Shown: one piece after another, positions 1 through 10,100 of the stretch
Position numbering within the stretch: the first letter of the stretch is position 1
How the letters are laid out: each line of letters opens with the position of its first letter
Translations under genes and position numbers: made by a program
NCBI GenBank assembly: GCA_900548185.1
Contig: URJJ01000012.1
Coordinates: 1 to 53,681 of the forward strand
From: an uncultured Opitutales bacterium
Lineage (GTDB): Bacteria; Verrucomicrobiota; Verrucomicrobiia; Opitutales; Intestinicryptomonadaceae
Direction: 5' to 3'
Length of the DNA: 53,681 nucleotides
The notes under the pieces: generated by a model
Told to the model about the DNA's origin: nothing
What the model saw: the letters and a program-made list of their open reading frames with translations, nothing else
The model's database searches: none

Positions 1-189
1 CTCCGGTGGATGGGGGCTGAAATCGTCCAGCTTGAAATACCCACGATATATACGCGCGAGTCGTCGCTCCGCTCCCACTACCGCCCGTTCGCGGACACCG
101 TAAAGTTTTCCGCGATGAATTCAAAACTCTTTTTCCAGTCGCTCCTGCTCCCGCGCCGGATTCTGAAAAAGCTCGCGTCAAAAAGCTGA
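1..189 (+). CDS. Glycosyltransferase family 2, C-terminal fragment (5' end outside window)
   Basis: The window opens inside a reading frame that runs from base 1 to a TGA at 187-189 and gives 62 residues. The segment IPTIYTRESSLRSHYRPF resembles the C-terminal end of bacterial GT2 enzymes of the dolichyl-phosphate-mannose-synthase-like type, where an E(I/L)P-x-YI-x-HYRP pattern is common; it then ends in a basic tail. GT2 enzymes are a usual part of aryl polyene and flexirubin clusters, which fits the genes downstream. The TGA shares one base with the ATG of the MMPL gene (TGATG), so the two are translationally coupled. The catalytic DxD part lies outside the window, so the family call rests on the tail and the context only. 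Confidence 0.6.
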   Translation, partial: LRWMGAEIVQLEIPTIYTRESSLRSHYRPFADTVKFSAMNSKLFFQSLLLPRRILKKLASKS

Positions 190-2597
190 TGGCAGGACGC
201 ATGCACAGGCTCATATTCGGGCACTTCGGCGCATTCTGCGCACTTGCCGCAATCTTCTGCGCGGCCTGCGCCTGGCTCGCCGCGCGCTCCGGCTTCAACC
301 AGAGCGTAAGCGACATCCTCCCGGTGCGAGACACCCTCGTAAAAGAGCACGAATACGCGCTCGAAAAGTTCAGGCAGGCGAATTCCCTGTATTTCAGCGT
401 ATCGGCGCCGGGGGCGGGCGCCTCTCCGGCGGAGCCTGCCAGGGACCTGGCAAAGAGGCTGGGCGGACTGCCCGGGGCGGAGTCCGTAATCGGGGACTTG
501 TCCGGGGCCTCAGCGCCCGACCCCGAGATGCTTGCCGCCTACCTCCCCGCCCTGTTCGACGGGGAAGCCCGCGCCGAGGCGGAGCGACTCGCATCCCCGG
601 AGGAGACAGAAAAGCGCCTCGCCTACATGAAGGCCCAGATGCTGAGGTTCGGCTCGCCCGCATACGCGAAAATCCTGAAGAGCGACCCGTTCGGCATGTT
701 CGCCGCAGTCGGGGCGAAGCGGGCCTTTCCCGGAGCCCCGGGGACGGTCAAAGACGGGGCGATAATCTCCCCCGACGGGGCCAGCGCGCTCGTCGTCGCG
801 CGCTTTTCGGCAGACTCGTCCGACTCCGAGGCAAGCTCCATGCTGGTCGGAGAAATCGAGGCCGCGCTCGGCGAATTCCTTCGGGACAACCCCGGCGTGC
901 GGGTCGCGTGGGCGGGGGCGTACAGGATAAGCGCGGACAACGCCAAAATGGCGTCGGAGGATTCCGCAAAGTGCCTGGCCATATCGGTTGCCGCCGTTTG
1001 CGCCATATGCCTTGCCGCCTTCAGGAGGCGTGCGCTCGCAGTGTTCGCAGTGTGCCCTTCCCTCGCGGGGACCCTGTTTGCCTTCGCCCTGATAGGGACT
1101 GTCTTTGACAGCGTATCCAGCATATCCGTCGGCTTTGCCAGCATCGCAATCGGGGTCACCATAGACTACGCCCTGCACGTCATATACAGGGTGAACGCCT
1201 GCCGGGGAGGCTCGATAGGCGAAATTTCGGCGGCGGTATCGGAGCTTTCAAAGCCGGTCGGCATAGGGGCCGCCACCACCATCATAGCGTTTGCGATAAT
1301 GTTCTTTGCGGGAAGCTCGGGCTTCAGGCAGCTCGGGGTTTTCGGGGCGGCGGGAGTCGCGGCCTCGGCAATGATTTCAATGTTCGCCCTGCCGCCTTTT
1401 CTTGCAAAATTCGGCTTCAGGCCCGCCGGGCCCTCTGTGTTCGACAAAGCTGCGGCGGCGCTCGAATCCGCGCAAAAGAGGCATGCGCCGGCGTTTTTTG
1501 CGGCGGCGGGCGCGGCGACTGCCCTGTCGCTTGCCGCAGTCGGGGGGCTTGAATTCGACGGTAGAATATCCAGCTTCAGCGGCCTTTTTGAAGACACAAA
1601 AAGAGACGACGCCAGCATACGCGAAACCTGGCCCGGGGCGGTGTCGCGCACCCTGGTAATCGCAAGGGGCGCCACGCTCGACGAGGCGCTTGAAAAAAAC
1701 GCAGAGCTTTTCGCCCTGCTTAAGTCCGACCCGGACGTGGCGGGCATAGACTCGATAGCGCCGATACTCCCCCCCTCGGGGGCGAGGGCAGAAAACCTCG
1801 AAAGGTGGAGGAAATTCTTCAGCCCCGAATTTATCGAAAAGTTTTCCGAAACCCTCTCCTCCGCCGCCGGAAAGACGGGGATAAAGCCCTCGGCCTTCGA
1901 CGGGGCGCTGGCTCGGGCCGCCGCCCCGGACCCGGAGGCCGCCCTGGAGAGGATAATGGCCGGCCCCCTTGCGGCCGCCGTGTCGGAAAAGATTTGCGAG
2001 GGCGACGGGGACGCCGCCGTGGCCACGCTGTTAACCCTCCGCAGCGGGGCAGACAAATTCGAGTTCAGGCGTCGGATAGGCGGCGAAGGGCCGGACGTAA
2101 TCGTGGCCGACAACGCCATGTTCGAGGAGCACATATCGCGCCTTGCCAAGGGCTGGATGCTCAAATTTCTCGCGCTTTCAGTCGGGCTTGTTTCGGCCTA
2201 CCTTGCGCTCTCGTTCAGAAGCGCAAAGACTGCCATGATAGCAATCGCGCCAATCGCGCTCGGCCTTTTGTGGACCTTTGCCGCGATGGCCGCACTCGGA
2301 ATGCCCGTCACGATAGTAAACGCAATATTTGTGATATTTGCGGTGTGCATAGCGGAGGACTACGCGGTATTCATCGCCTGCGAAAAGATGCGCGGCGAGC
2401 CCGCGGGGGCCCTCCAGTCCGTCATGGCCTCCGCCCTTACGACAGTCGCCGGATTCGGCGCCCTGGGATTTGCGCACCATCCCGTGCTGAAGGGCCTCGG
2501 AATGACGGCGGCAATATCGATAGCGGCGATACTGGCCGCGTGCATTGCGGTGTCCCTTCCGCTTTCGGAAAGGCTGGCGGATGCGGGAAGGCGCTGA
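189..2597 (+). CDS. MMPL/RND-superfamily lipid exporter of aryl-polyene-type cluster
   Basis: 802 residues with the MMPL layout: one N-terminal membrane helix (about residues 11-33), a large periplasmic loop, a block of helices (about 260-420), another helix near 440-460, a second periplasmic loop, and a final helix block (about 655-800). This two-times-six arrangement is that of hydrophobe/amphiphile exporters, inner-membrane pumps that move lipids or polyketide lipids outward using the proton gradient. A stand-alone MMPL protein beside ACP, ketosynthases, LolA-like and LpxL-like genes is typical of aryl polyene clusters, where it is thought to export the finished lipid. Its ATG overlaps the stop of the upstream glycosyltransferase, and its end overlaps the acyltransferase start. 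The substrate is inferred from context. Confidence 0.85.
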   Translation: MAGRMHRLIFGHFGAFCALAAIFCAACAWLAARSGFNQSVSDILPVRDTLVKEHEYALEKFRQANSLYFSVSAPGAGASPAEPARDLAKRLGGLPGAESVIGDLSGASAPDPEMLAAYLPALFDGEARAEAERLASPEETEKRLAYMKAQMLRFGSPAYAKILKSDPFGMFAAVGAKRAFPGAPGTVKDGAIISPDGASALVVARFSADSSDSEASSMLVGEIEAALGEFLRDNPGVRVAWAGAYRISADNAKMASEDSAKCLAISVAAVCAICLAAFRRRALAVFAVCPSLAGTLFAFALIGTVFDSVSSISVGFASIAIGVTIDYALHVIYRVNACRGGSIGEISAAVSELSKPVGIGAATTIIAFAIMFFAGSSGFRQLGVFGAAGVAASAMISMFALPPFLAKFGFRPAGPSVFDKAAAALESAQKRHAPAFFAAAGAATALSLAAVGGLEFDGRISSFSGLFEDTKRDDASIRETWPGAVSRTLVIARGATLDEALEKNAELFALLKSDPDVAGIDSIAPILPPSGARAENLERWRKFFSPEFIEKFSETLSSAAGKTGIKPSAFDGALARAAAPDPEAALERIMAGPLAAAVSEKICEGDGDAAVATLLTLRSGADKFEFRRRIGGEGPDVIVADNAMFEEHISRLAKGWMLKFLALSVGLVSAYLALSFRSAKTAMIAIAPIALGLLWTFAAMAALGMPVTIVNAIFVIFAVCIAEDYAVFIACEKMRGEPAGALQSVMASALTTVAGFGALGFAHHPVLKGLGMTAAISIAAILAACIAVSLPLSERLADAGRR

Positions 2598-3480
2598 GGG
2601 GGAAAGGCCGTGGACGGGGAAGTCGCACGGCGGATACGCGGGGCACCTGTGTTTTGCCTTCATCGTGAGGCGCATGGGGCTGAGGCCGGCGTATGCGCTG
2701 CTGGCGTTCGTGGCCGCATATTTCATGGCCTTTAAAAGGGGAGTTTACCGGGAGAGCGCGAGGTATCTGGCGCGCGCGGCAAACCCGCCCCGCCTCCTGA
2801 TGCCGGTTTTCGTGTACAGGCACGTATTCTCGTTCGGACGCACCCTGATTGACAAGTGGGCCTACCTTTCGGGCTGCGGGGATGTGAGGATAATAAACGC
2901 GTGCCGTGGCGAGGCCGAAAGGCTCATGGAGGGCGGCAGGGGGCTAGTGGTGCTGAGCGCCCACTTCGGAGCCTGGGAGTGCGCGTCTCAGATACTTGAA
3001 GGGGAGTACGGGCGCAAGGTTCGCATTCTCGGGATGCGCCGCGAGCACGCCGACATCGAGGGGCTTCTGGAAAAAAACAGGAAGATGGCCGCCCCTGTCA
3101 TGATAGACCAGTCCGAAGGCGGGGCCTCGGCGATAGAGGCGTTCGCCGCCCTGAAAAGCGGGGCGATAGTGGCCATGCAGGGGGACCGGTACGCGGGGGG
3201 GCGGTACATCCGCGCCGAATTTCTCGGAAAGCCCGCAAAGTTTCCGACGGCCGCCTACTCGCTCGCCTCTGCGGCGGAAGTGGCGGTTTTGCAGACTCTC
3301 TGCGTCAGGGTTGCCCATAAAACCTACGAAGTCCGGGCAGCCGGGTCCTTCCTCCCCGGGCGCGGGAAACCGCCAAAACAACCCGACGAATGCGCGCGCG
3401 CCTTTGCCGCAAACCTCGAAAGGCAGGCGCGCAAAACCCCGTTTATGTGGTTTAACTTTTACGATTTCTGGGCCGAATAA
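2581..3480 (+). CDS. LpxL/HtrB-type lysophospholipid acyltransferase
   Basis: About 299 residues. The motif SAHFGAWE is the H-x4-E catalytic signature of the LpxL/LpxM (HtrB) lipid A acyltransferase family, which transfers acyl groups from ACP. A later MQGDRYAGG segment matches the conserved substrate-binding block. An N-terminal hydrophobic stretch would anchor it to the inner membrane. The ATG at 2581 is chosen because GGAAAGG lies just upstream; the frame is open to a TTG at 2545, but that start would lie deeper in the MMPL gene. It overlaps MMPL by 17 bases and lies 79 bases before the ACP gene. In aryl polyene clusters such enzymes are proposed to attach the polyene to a lipid or sugar acceptor; that role is inferred here. 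Confidence 0.85.
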   Translation: MREGAEGERPWTGKSHGGYAGHLCFAFIVRRMGLRPAYALLAFVAAYFMAFKRGVYRESARYLARAANPPRLLMPVFVYRHVFSFGRTLIDKWAYLSGCGDVRIINACRGEAERLMEGGRGLVVLSAHFGAWECASQILEGEYGRKVRILGMRREHADIEGLLEKNRKMAAPVMIDQSEGGASAIEAFAALKSGAIVAMQGDRYAGGRYIRAEFLGKPAKFPTAAYSLASAAEVAVLQTLCVRVAHKTYEVRAAGSFLPGRGKPPKQPDECARAFAANLERQARKTPFMWFNFYDFWAE

Positions 3481-3559
3481 TGAACCGGGCGCGCGCCGAA
3501 AAATACTTGCGCCCGGCGCCCGGCGCGCGTAAGGTGCCCGTTTAAAAGAATTTTTCCAG

Positions 3560-3823
3560 ATGGACAGGCAAAAACTCATATCAGAAATCAAGTCGGACAT
3601 CATAGCAACCCTGAACCTCCAGGGCATGCTGCCGGAGGACATATCGGACGACGCGCCGCTTTTTGACGACGAGGGGCTGGGGCTGGATTCGGTCGACGCT
3701 CTGGAGCTCGTGGTCATGCTTGAAAAAAACTACGGGGTCGAAGTGGACGACAAGGCCGAAGCAAGGACGGTATTCGCATCGGCAGGCGCCATGGCCGACT
3801 TCGTAATCTCCAAAAAGGCCTGA
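3560..3823 (+). CDS. Acyl carrier protein
   Basis: 87 residues with the ACP four-helix pattern and the phosphopantetheine site GLDSVDALEL, whose serine carries the 4'-phosphopantetheine arm. Residue composition is acidic (DDEGLGLDSVD), as usual for ACPs. It is presumably the carrier on which the neighbouring ketosynthase pairs extend the chain, because its TGA is immediately followed by the ATG of the KS-CLF gene with no gap. This is not the housekeeping acpP context (no fabF, fabG or fabD beside it), so it is called a dedicated cluster ACP. A second ACP, common in aryl polyene clusters, is not in the window but could lie upstream of base 1. Confidence 0.93.
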   Translation: MDRQKLISEIKSDIIATLNLQGMLPEDISDDAPLFDDEGLGLDSVDALELVVMLEKNYGVEVDDKAEARTVFASAGAMADFVISKKA

Positions 3824-6025
3824 ATGCCCTCGGTTCCGGAACCGGCAGCGGTATTCGGCGCAGGCGTCGTATCGGCCGCGGGCGGCGGCATGCGCGAAAG
3901 CGCGGAGGCCGCCTTTTCGGGCGCGTGCCCCTTTGCGCCCGTATCGGCGTTCAAAAGCCCCCGCCACGGGGGCAGGCTGGCGGGCGAAGCGGCGGGGATA
4001 AGGCCTGAATTCGCGAGCCTCAAAGCTTCAAAGTGCGCAAAAATGCTGCTTCAGGCGGCCTCCGAGGCGGTCGCGCAGGCGGGCCTTGGCCCGGGAGAGC
4101 TGGCGCGCACGGGCATATACCTGGGAACCAGCATAGGCGGCGTGGCAGACACCGAGGAGGCGCTAATCAGGTTTCTTGCGGACGAATCCGCCCCCCTGAG
4201 AGCCCTGCGCTCCTACGAATGCTCCCACCTCGCCGACTACACCGCAAAGCGTCTGGGCCTCGGCGGCCCCAGAATGACGTTTTCCACAGCCTGCTCAAGC
4301 TCCGGAGTGGCTCTTGAAGCCGCGCTGCTTGCGCTGCGCGACGGGTCTGCGGGGTTCGCCCTTGTCTGCGGCGTGGACGCCCTTTCAAGAATAACGCTCA
4401 ACGGCTTCGGCTCCCTGCTTCTTTTGAGCGCGTCGGCATGCAGGCCCTTCGACGCAAACCGCGACGGCATAAACCTCGGCGAGGCGGCTGGCGCGGTTTT
4501 GATAGGCAGGCCGGGGTCGCTTGGAAGCCGCCCGCTTGCGGAAATCCTGTCGGCGGCGTGCACTTGCGACGCCTACCACGCCACAGCCCCACATCCCGGC
4601 GGCGATGGGGCCGCGCGCGCCATGGAGCAGGCTCTCGCAAGGGCGGGCGCGGAGCCCGGGGAGGTCGACTTTGTGTGCGCCCACGGCACGGGAACGCAGG
4701 GCAACGACCCTGCGGAATTCGCCGCGATGAAGAGGGCCTTCGGCGGGAAAATCCCCCCCTATGCGTCGGTAAAAAGGACCTTCGGGCACACGCTGGGAGC
4801 AAGCGGGATAATAAACGCCGCCGTCTGCATCCGCGCGATAGAAAGCTCCGAAATCCCGCCGAACTCCGGCTTCGAGGTCTTGGCCGAAGGCGTGGACGCC
4901 CCGCCCAACACCGTGCGGAGGGGCGCAAAAGTGCGCATTGCCATGGCAAACTCGCTCGGTTTCGGCGGCAACAACGCCTCCGCCGTCATCGCGGCCCCGG
5001 GGCTGCGGCGCGCGCGGCCGTGCGCGGGCGCCAATGCGGGAGTGGAGCTTTTCATACTGTCTGCCGGAACGGTCTCCCCTGCGGGAAACTCTGCGGAAGA
5101 ATTCCAAAAAAACTTCGCAAAGGGCGGGACATTCGCCTGCGACACCTCCGGGATACTCCGGGAAATCCCTATGCTTAAAAAGCGCCGCCTGGCGCGCCTC
5201 CAGCAGATGGCGCTGGAAGCCGCCATGCAGGCCGTGGCAAAATCCGGCATAGCAGACTCCGAGAGGGAGCGGGCCGCCGTGTGCCTCGGAACGGGGCTCG
5301 GGATGGCGGCGGAAACTTTCAGGTTCATAAAAAACGTCATAGAAAAGTCGGAAGCCGAACCCATGCCCGGGGCCTTCACAAACTCCGTGCATAACGCCGC
5401 CTCCTCCGCGATAGCGAACTTCCTCGGCCTCAAGGGCCCGAACGCTGCGGTGACGGCCAGAGAGCTTTCGTTCGAGGCCGCCCTGTGGCACGCCCGTGCC
5501 GAAACGCTCTCGGGCAACTCGCCCTGCGCCCTGGTGTGCGCCTGCGACGAGATTCCGCTGCTTGCCGGCGAATTCCTCAGGCGGCACGGCATTTACGCCT
5601 CCCGCCCCGCGCCGCTTGCCGAGGGGGCCGCGGCCTACTTCGCCCGCCCGCTCCCCCCCGCCGACGCGCCGCAGGGCGCAATGCGCCTGGCTTTTTTAAG
5701 GTCGGCGCCCAGGCTGCGGAACCCGCGTGAAAACGCAGAGAGGGCCGCGCGCGAGCTGGCGGCTGCGGGAATAGCCCCGGGCTCGGTTTCGCGCTGGATA
5801 TTCCCGTCGTCTGCAAACGCTTTTGAAGACAGGGTGCGCGAGGAAATCCTCCGGGCCTTCCCGGCGCCCGAGCCTCCCGCCACGCTGTCCGACTCGCTGG
5901 GCGGCTCCTACATAAATTCCGCCTACTTTCCGATGGCCGCCGCCTCGTTCGGGCGCGGCACATACGCAATGCATTCGCTCTCCAGCGCGGGCATGGAGGC
6001 GATAACCGTAATGGAGGTTCTATGA
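3824..6025 (+). CDS. Fused ketosynthase and chain-length-factor-like ketosynthase (KS-CLF)
   Basis: 733 residues made of two thiolase-fold ketosynthase units. The N-terminal half has a complete triad: Cys157 in STACSSSG, His287 in AHGTGTQGND and His322 in TFGHTLGASG, so it should catalyse decarboxylative condensation of malonyl units. In the C-terminal half (from about residue 410) the equivalent motif reads TARELSFEA, so the nucleophile is replaced by Arg546. That is the pattern of a chain-length factor (KS-beta). Aryl polyene systems use a KS/CLF heterodimer; here the two halves are one polypeptide. It starts directly after the ACP stop, and its own stop overlaps the LolA-like start by 4 bases. 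The product chain cannot be read from sequence. Confidence 0.9.
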   Translation: MPSVPEPAAVFGAGVVSAAGGGMRESAEAAFSGACPFAPVSAFKSPRHGGRLAGEAAGIRPEFASLKASKCAKMLLQAASEAVAQAGLGPGELARTGIYLGTSIGGVADTEEALIRFLADESAPLRALRSYECSHLADYTAKRLGLGGPRMTFSTACSSSGVALEAALLALRDGSAGFALVCGVDALSRITLNGFGSLLLLSASACRPFDANRDGINLGEAAGAVLIGRPGSLGSRPLAEILSAACTCDAYHATAPHPGGDGAARAMEQALARAGAEPGEVDFVCAHGTGTQGNDPAEFAAMKRAFGGKIPPYASVKRTFGHTLGASGIINAAVCIRAIESSEIPPNSGFEVLAEGVDAPPNTVRRGAKVRIAMANSLGFGGNNASAVIAAPGLRRARPCAGANAGVELFILSAGTVSPAGNSAEEFQKNFAKGGTFACDTSGILREIPMLKKRRLARLQQMALEAAMQAVAKSGIADSERERAAVCLGTGLGMAAETFRFIKNVIEKSEAEPMPGAFTNSVHNAASSAIANFLGLKGPNAAVTARELSFEAALWHARAETLSGNSPCALVCACDEIPLLAGEFLRRHGIYASRPAPLAEGAAAYFARPLPPADAPQGAMRLAFLRSAPRLRNPRENAERAARELAAAGIAPGSVSRWIFPSSANAFEDRVREEILRAFPAPEPPATLSDSLGGSYINSAYFPMAAASFGRGTYAMHSLSSAGMEAITVMEVL

Positions 6026-6642
6026 AAAATATGATTCTCGCAGTCCTGGCGTGCGCGGCCCCGCTGTCGCTTTGGGCAGGCATAGCCGAAAAGATGTCGC
6101 AGCGCGCCGGGGAGCTGAAGGGCCTGTACGCCGAGTTCGAGCAGGTGCGCGAAATCAGCCTGCTTGAGGAGAAGGCCGTTTCCAAGGGCTTTCTCGTATT
6201 CGACGACTCGGACGGGATAAGGTGGCAGACAAACGAGCCGTTCAAGGCCGCAATGATTTCCAAGGGCGGAAAGGTCTCCCAATTTGAATTCGAGGACGGC
6301 CGCTGGAAGAGGCTGAAATTCGACCCGGGATTTCCCATAGGCAAAATCCTGGGAGAGATACGCGCGGTTGCCGCGGGCGACCTCGCAGGCCGGGAGCGCG
6401 CCTACGATTCCTCCGAATCGGGCGGCGCGCTGGTGCTCACCCCCGCGCACGAGGCCGCGAGGCAGTTTGTAAGCCGCATAACGGTAAAGCCCCGCCCGGA
6501 CTTCAGCTCGCCCGAATCCATCAGGATAGACTTTCCCGGGGGAGATTCCACAACCATAACCTTCGGAAGGACCGTCGCCAACCCTCCGGACGCGGCGCGC
6601 GCCTTTGAAACCGACCCGGTTTCCGACTACCCCGCAAAATGA
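6022..6642 (+). CDS. LolA-like outer-membrane lipoprotein carrier of the polyene cluster
   Basis: 206 residues starting with a short signal peptide (MKNMILAVLACAAPLSLWAG), so the mature protein is periplasmic. The remainder fits the LolA/LppT fold family: FEQVREISLLEEKAVSKGFL followed by alternating hydrophobic beta strands, comparable to the LolA core in which a half-barrel binds acyl chains. Housekeeping LolA lies near ftsK or rarA in many genomes, whereas cluster-specific LolA paralogues accompany aryl polyene genes and are proposed to carry the lipid across the periplasm. It overlaps the KS-CLF gene and the next gene by 4 bases each (ATGA), implying coupled translation. The cargo is inferred. 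Confidence 0.8.
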   Translation: MKNMILAVLACAAPLSLWAGIAEKMSQRAGELKGLYAEFEQVREISLLEEKAVSKGFLVFDDSDGIRWQTNEPFKAAMISKGGKVSQFEFEDGRWKRLKFDPGFPIGKILGEIRAVAAGDLAGRERAYDSSESGGALVLTPAHEAARQFVSRITVKPRPDFSSPESIRIDFPGGDSTTITFGRTVANPPDAARAFETDPVSDYPAK

Positions 6643-7166
6643 GGGCCGTCCATTTCATAGCGGCGGCCGCGATGGCGGCGGCGCAGTGCGCCTTTGCGGG
6701 CGTGGGCTTTTCCATGATGGGCCTAAGCTACGTCCAGCGCGGGGTTCTCGAAATCGGCGGCTCGCAGACGCCCGTCACGGTGTTTGTAAAAAGCGGCGGG
6801 GGGGAGGCTGCAATGCAGATGGAATCCCCCGTGGGCACGCTTTGCAGGATAAGGACGGGGGTGGCCGGGAGGGAGATTGCCTCGGGCTCTGCCGCGTTCA
6901 GGGACTCCTGGGCGCGCGAGCACGCCCTCAGGGCCTTGGAGGCCGCGATGGCAATGCCCGGGTTCCTCGCGGGCGAGGACGGGGTCAAAATATCGTTTTC
7001 CCCCGCAGGAGGGGGATTTTTCAGGGCGCACACCCCCTCGGGGTTCCGCTTTGAAATGTCGGATTTCAGCGTCGAAACTCCCGACGGCCGTCTCGCGCCG
7101 CGCCTGATGGAAGTCTCGGGGCCGGGGTACGGCGCAAGGCTAAAACTTGTAAAAATTCTGAAATGA
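6639..7166 (+). CDS. Putative periplasmic DUF3261-like protein
   Basis: 175 residues with an N-terminal signal peptide ending near QCAFAG and no later membrane helix, so probably secreted to the periplasm. There is no lipobox serine/cysteine pattern that I would trust, although a Cys occurs at residue 17. I see a faint resemblance to DUF3261, a small protein regularly found with LolA and MMPL genes in aryl polyene clusters: an early beta region, a MESPVGTLCRI segment like the family's TP(L/V)G-x-R block, and a C-terminal GYGARLKLVKI strand. Position between the LolA-like gene and the ketosynthase gene, with 4-base overlaps on both sides, supports that reading. The function is unknown; the family call is tentative. 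Confidence 0.55.
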   Translation: MRAVHFIAAAAMAAAQCAFAGVGFSMMGLSYVQRGVLEIGGSQTPVTVFVKSGGGEAAMQMESPVGTLCRIRTGVAGREIASGSAAFRDSWAREHALRALEAAMAMPGFLAGEDGVKISFSPAGGGFFRAHTPSGFRFEMSDFSVETPDGRLAPRLMEVSGPGYGARLKLVKILK

Positions 7167-10100
7167 AGGTCACTTTCATATACCCGTGGTTCGAAAAGTT
7201 CCTGGACTCCGTTTCAAGGCTAAACGACGAGAAGAAGATTTTCACTGTCGGGAAGTTCACATGCCCCCCGTCGCTCGGGATTCCCATACTTGCGTCCCTC
7301 ACGCCGCCCGACGTCGAGGTCGCCTTCGTTGACGACAACGCCGGGGAAAGGCTCGATTTCGACGACGGGACGGACCTCTACGCCATAAGCTGCTTCACCC
7401 CGCAGGGCACGCGCGCCCTGGAGCTTGCGCGCGAGCTGAAAAGCCGGGGGAAGACGGTCGCAATGGGCGGCATGTTCCCCTCATTCATGCCAGACGAATG
7501 CCTGAAATACGCAGACTGCGTCAATATCGGCGAGGGCGAAAACACGTGGCCTGAAATCATATCCGACTTCAAAAGCGGGCGGCTGAAAAAGATATACCAA
7601 AGCAGAAAGCCCGTCGACATGGCCCTGCCCCCGGATCCGCGCCGCGACATATTCTACGGCAAGGAAAGCTACGACTGGGACGAGGACCTCATACAGCTCA
7701 CGCGCGGGTGCGCGTACAACTGCGCCATGTGCATAATCCCCCGCCACATGGGTTCGCGCCTGCGCTTCAAGCCCGTTGAAAAGGCCGTGGCGGAGCTGGA
7801 CGGCATGAAGCACGAAAACGTCTATCTCACAGACGACTCCCTGTTTTTCCCCCACAGGTCGGTCAGGGGCTACGCGGAGAGGTTCTTCAGGGAGGCGGCC
7901 CCGCTCGGGCGCAAATTTTTCGTCTCAAGCACAATGGCGCTCAATTCGGACGAGTCTTTCATAAAGCTTGCGGCCAAAGCCGGCGTCAGGAACTTCTACT
8001 GCACAATGAATGTGGACCCCCTCTCAATAAGGCTGCTCCAGGGCGGCAGGGAGGAGCTTGGGAAGTTCACGGACTTCAAAAACATGCTGGAGGACAACGG
8101 CATACACTTCTTCGCATCCTTCGGGATAGGCCGCGACTGGGACGACGCCTCCATCGCCGAGCGCGTGCTTGACGTGTGCTCCCATGCAAAAATCACCACT
8201 GCCGAATTTTTCATATTCTCCCCCTACCCCGGCTCCGTCCACTGGGACCGCCTCAGCGCCCAAAACCGCATAACGACAATGCAGTGGCACAAGTATAACG
8301 GCGCAAACGTCGTGTTTAAGCCCGCAAAAATGGACGCCGACGAGCTGTACGGAAAATTTGTGGACTGCTGGAAGGGGTTTTACGAAATGAACGCGGCGCG
8401 GAATCTGGCCGCAATGGAGCCGACCGTATGGAAGGGCGGCGAAATCACAATAACAAAAAGCATGGAAAAGCGCGGAGTTGACAGGCAGGCCGCGATAAGC
8501 GGCATAGGAATAATTTCCCCCATCGGAAACGACATGGAAAGCGTCCGGGAAAACCTTCTGGGATGCAGGGACGGCATAAGGAAGGCGTCCAAGATAGACG
8601 TGTCGCCGTTTCTGTCAAACCTGTGCGGGGAGTTCAGCTTCGACTTCTCCTCGGAGATGTCTTCAGAGGAGCTTGAAACCTTCACGGACCCCTTCATGCG
8701 GCTTGCCATATCTTCCGCCCGCATGGCCCTGAGGGACGCGGAATTCGAGATTCCTGACGGCCCCGGGGCGGAGAGGATAGCGCTGGTTGCCGCCACGTGC
8801 AACGCCGGACTCAACTCGGGCGAGGTGGAATACCGCGAAAAGCACGGCGACCCATCCGCAAAATTTTCCAGGAGCACCTCCATGCAGTCCGAGTTCTGCT
8901 CCGTGGCAAAGGCCCTTGCCTGCGCCCTCAAAATCAGGGGGGAAACGTGGGTGGTCAACACCGCCTGCTCCGGCTCCACCGCCGCGATAGGCCTGGCCGA
9001 AACCCTCATAGAGACGGGGAAGTACGACGCCGTCCTCGTGGGCGGCGCGGACGCGGTCGCCCTTTCAAACTACGCCGGCTTCAGCGCGATAAAGGTGGTC
9101 TCGCCGGACAAGATAGCCCCGTTTTCAAACCCGCCGGGCATGAATATCGGCGAGGGCGCGGCCTTCTGGCTTTTGGAAAACATGGGGAAGGCGCTCCTGC
9201 GCAAGGCGAAATGCCACGGCAAGGTGATAGGCCGCGCCACGACGGGGGACGCCTACCACCCGACGCAGCCCGACCCGCGCGGGGACGGCGTTTTCCGCAC
9301 AATGCGCAACGCCGCCGCAGACGCGGGGCTGAAGCCGTCGGAAATAGGCTGCATAAACGCCCACGCGTCTGGAACTGCGGCAAACGACAGGGCCGAGGCG
9401 AAGGGTGTTGCAAAGTTCCTCGGCGGCGCGGAAGTCCCGGTAACCTCCACAAAGTCCTACACCGGCCACTGCATGGGGGCGACCGGCATACTTGAGGCGA
9501 CGCTCCAGCTTGCGGCCATGAACGCCGGATTCGTCCCCCCCACCCTGCGCTTCTCCGGGCCGCGACCGGGGTGCGAGGGGATATTCGTGCCGTCCGAGCC
9601 GCTCAAAAAGGACTACGGCTGCTTCCTTTCCTCAAACTACGCCTTCGCCGGAAACAACGCCGCAATCGTCGTCGCAAAGAGGGACTTCGACTTCCGGAAG
9701 GAAATCCCGAACCCGAAAAAAATCGCTATAACTTCGTTTGCCCCCTTCACCCCGGCCGGGAGGGATGCGGAGTCGCTCCTGGAGTTCCTCGCAGGCGGCG
9801 GGTGCGCGATAGCGGAATCCGGGCTTCCGGGCACGGAGGGGACCGGGTTTTCACGCGCGGCCATGATGCCGAAAATCCCGGCAAGGGAGCTTGACAGGCG
9901 GGTCGATTTTTCGGGCATGAACCCGATTTCCACATACGCCACGGCCGCCGCGAAAAAGGCGCTGGATTCGGCCGGGATAAGGGTTTCAAGGGGAGTTTCC
10001 GAGGACGTGTCGCTCACCGTGTGCGTGGGGCGCGGCTCGGACGAGTCGGAGCACATGGACGCGGTGTTTTCCACGCCCGAGCGCAGGGGCAGCGTCGCGT

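Noticed and set aside
4385..5587. 400-codon minus-strand frame opposite the KS-CLF gene
   Set aside because: Lies entirely within a gene with clear catalytic motifs and shows no domain.
8440..8470. Separate translation start for the ketosynthase part at Met434 of the radical SAM fusion
   Set aside because: No stop codon separates the modules and no Shine-Dalgarno precedes the ATG at 8462, so a single fused protein is the simpler reading.
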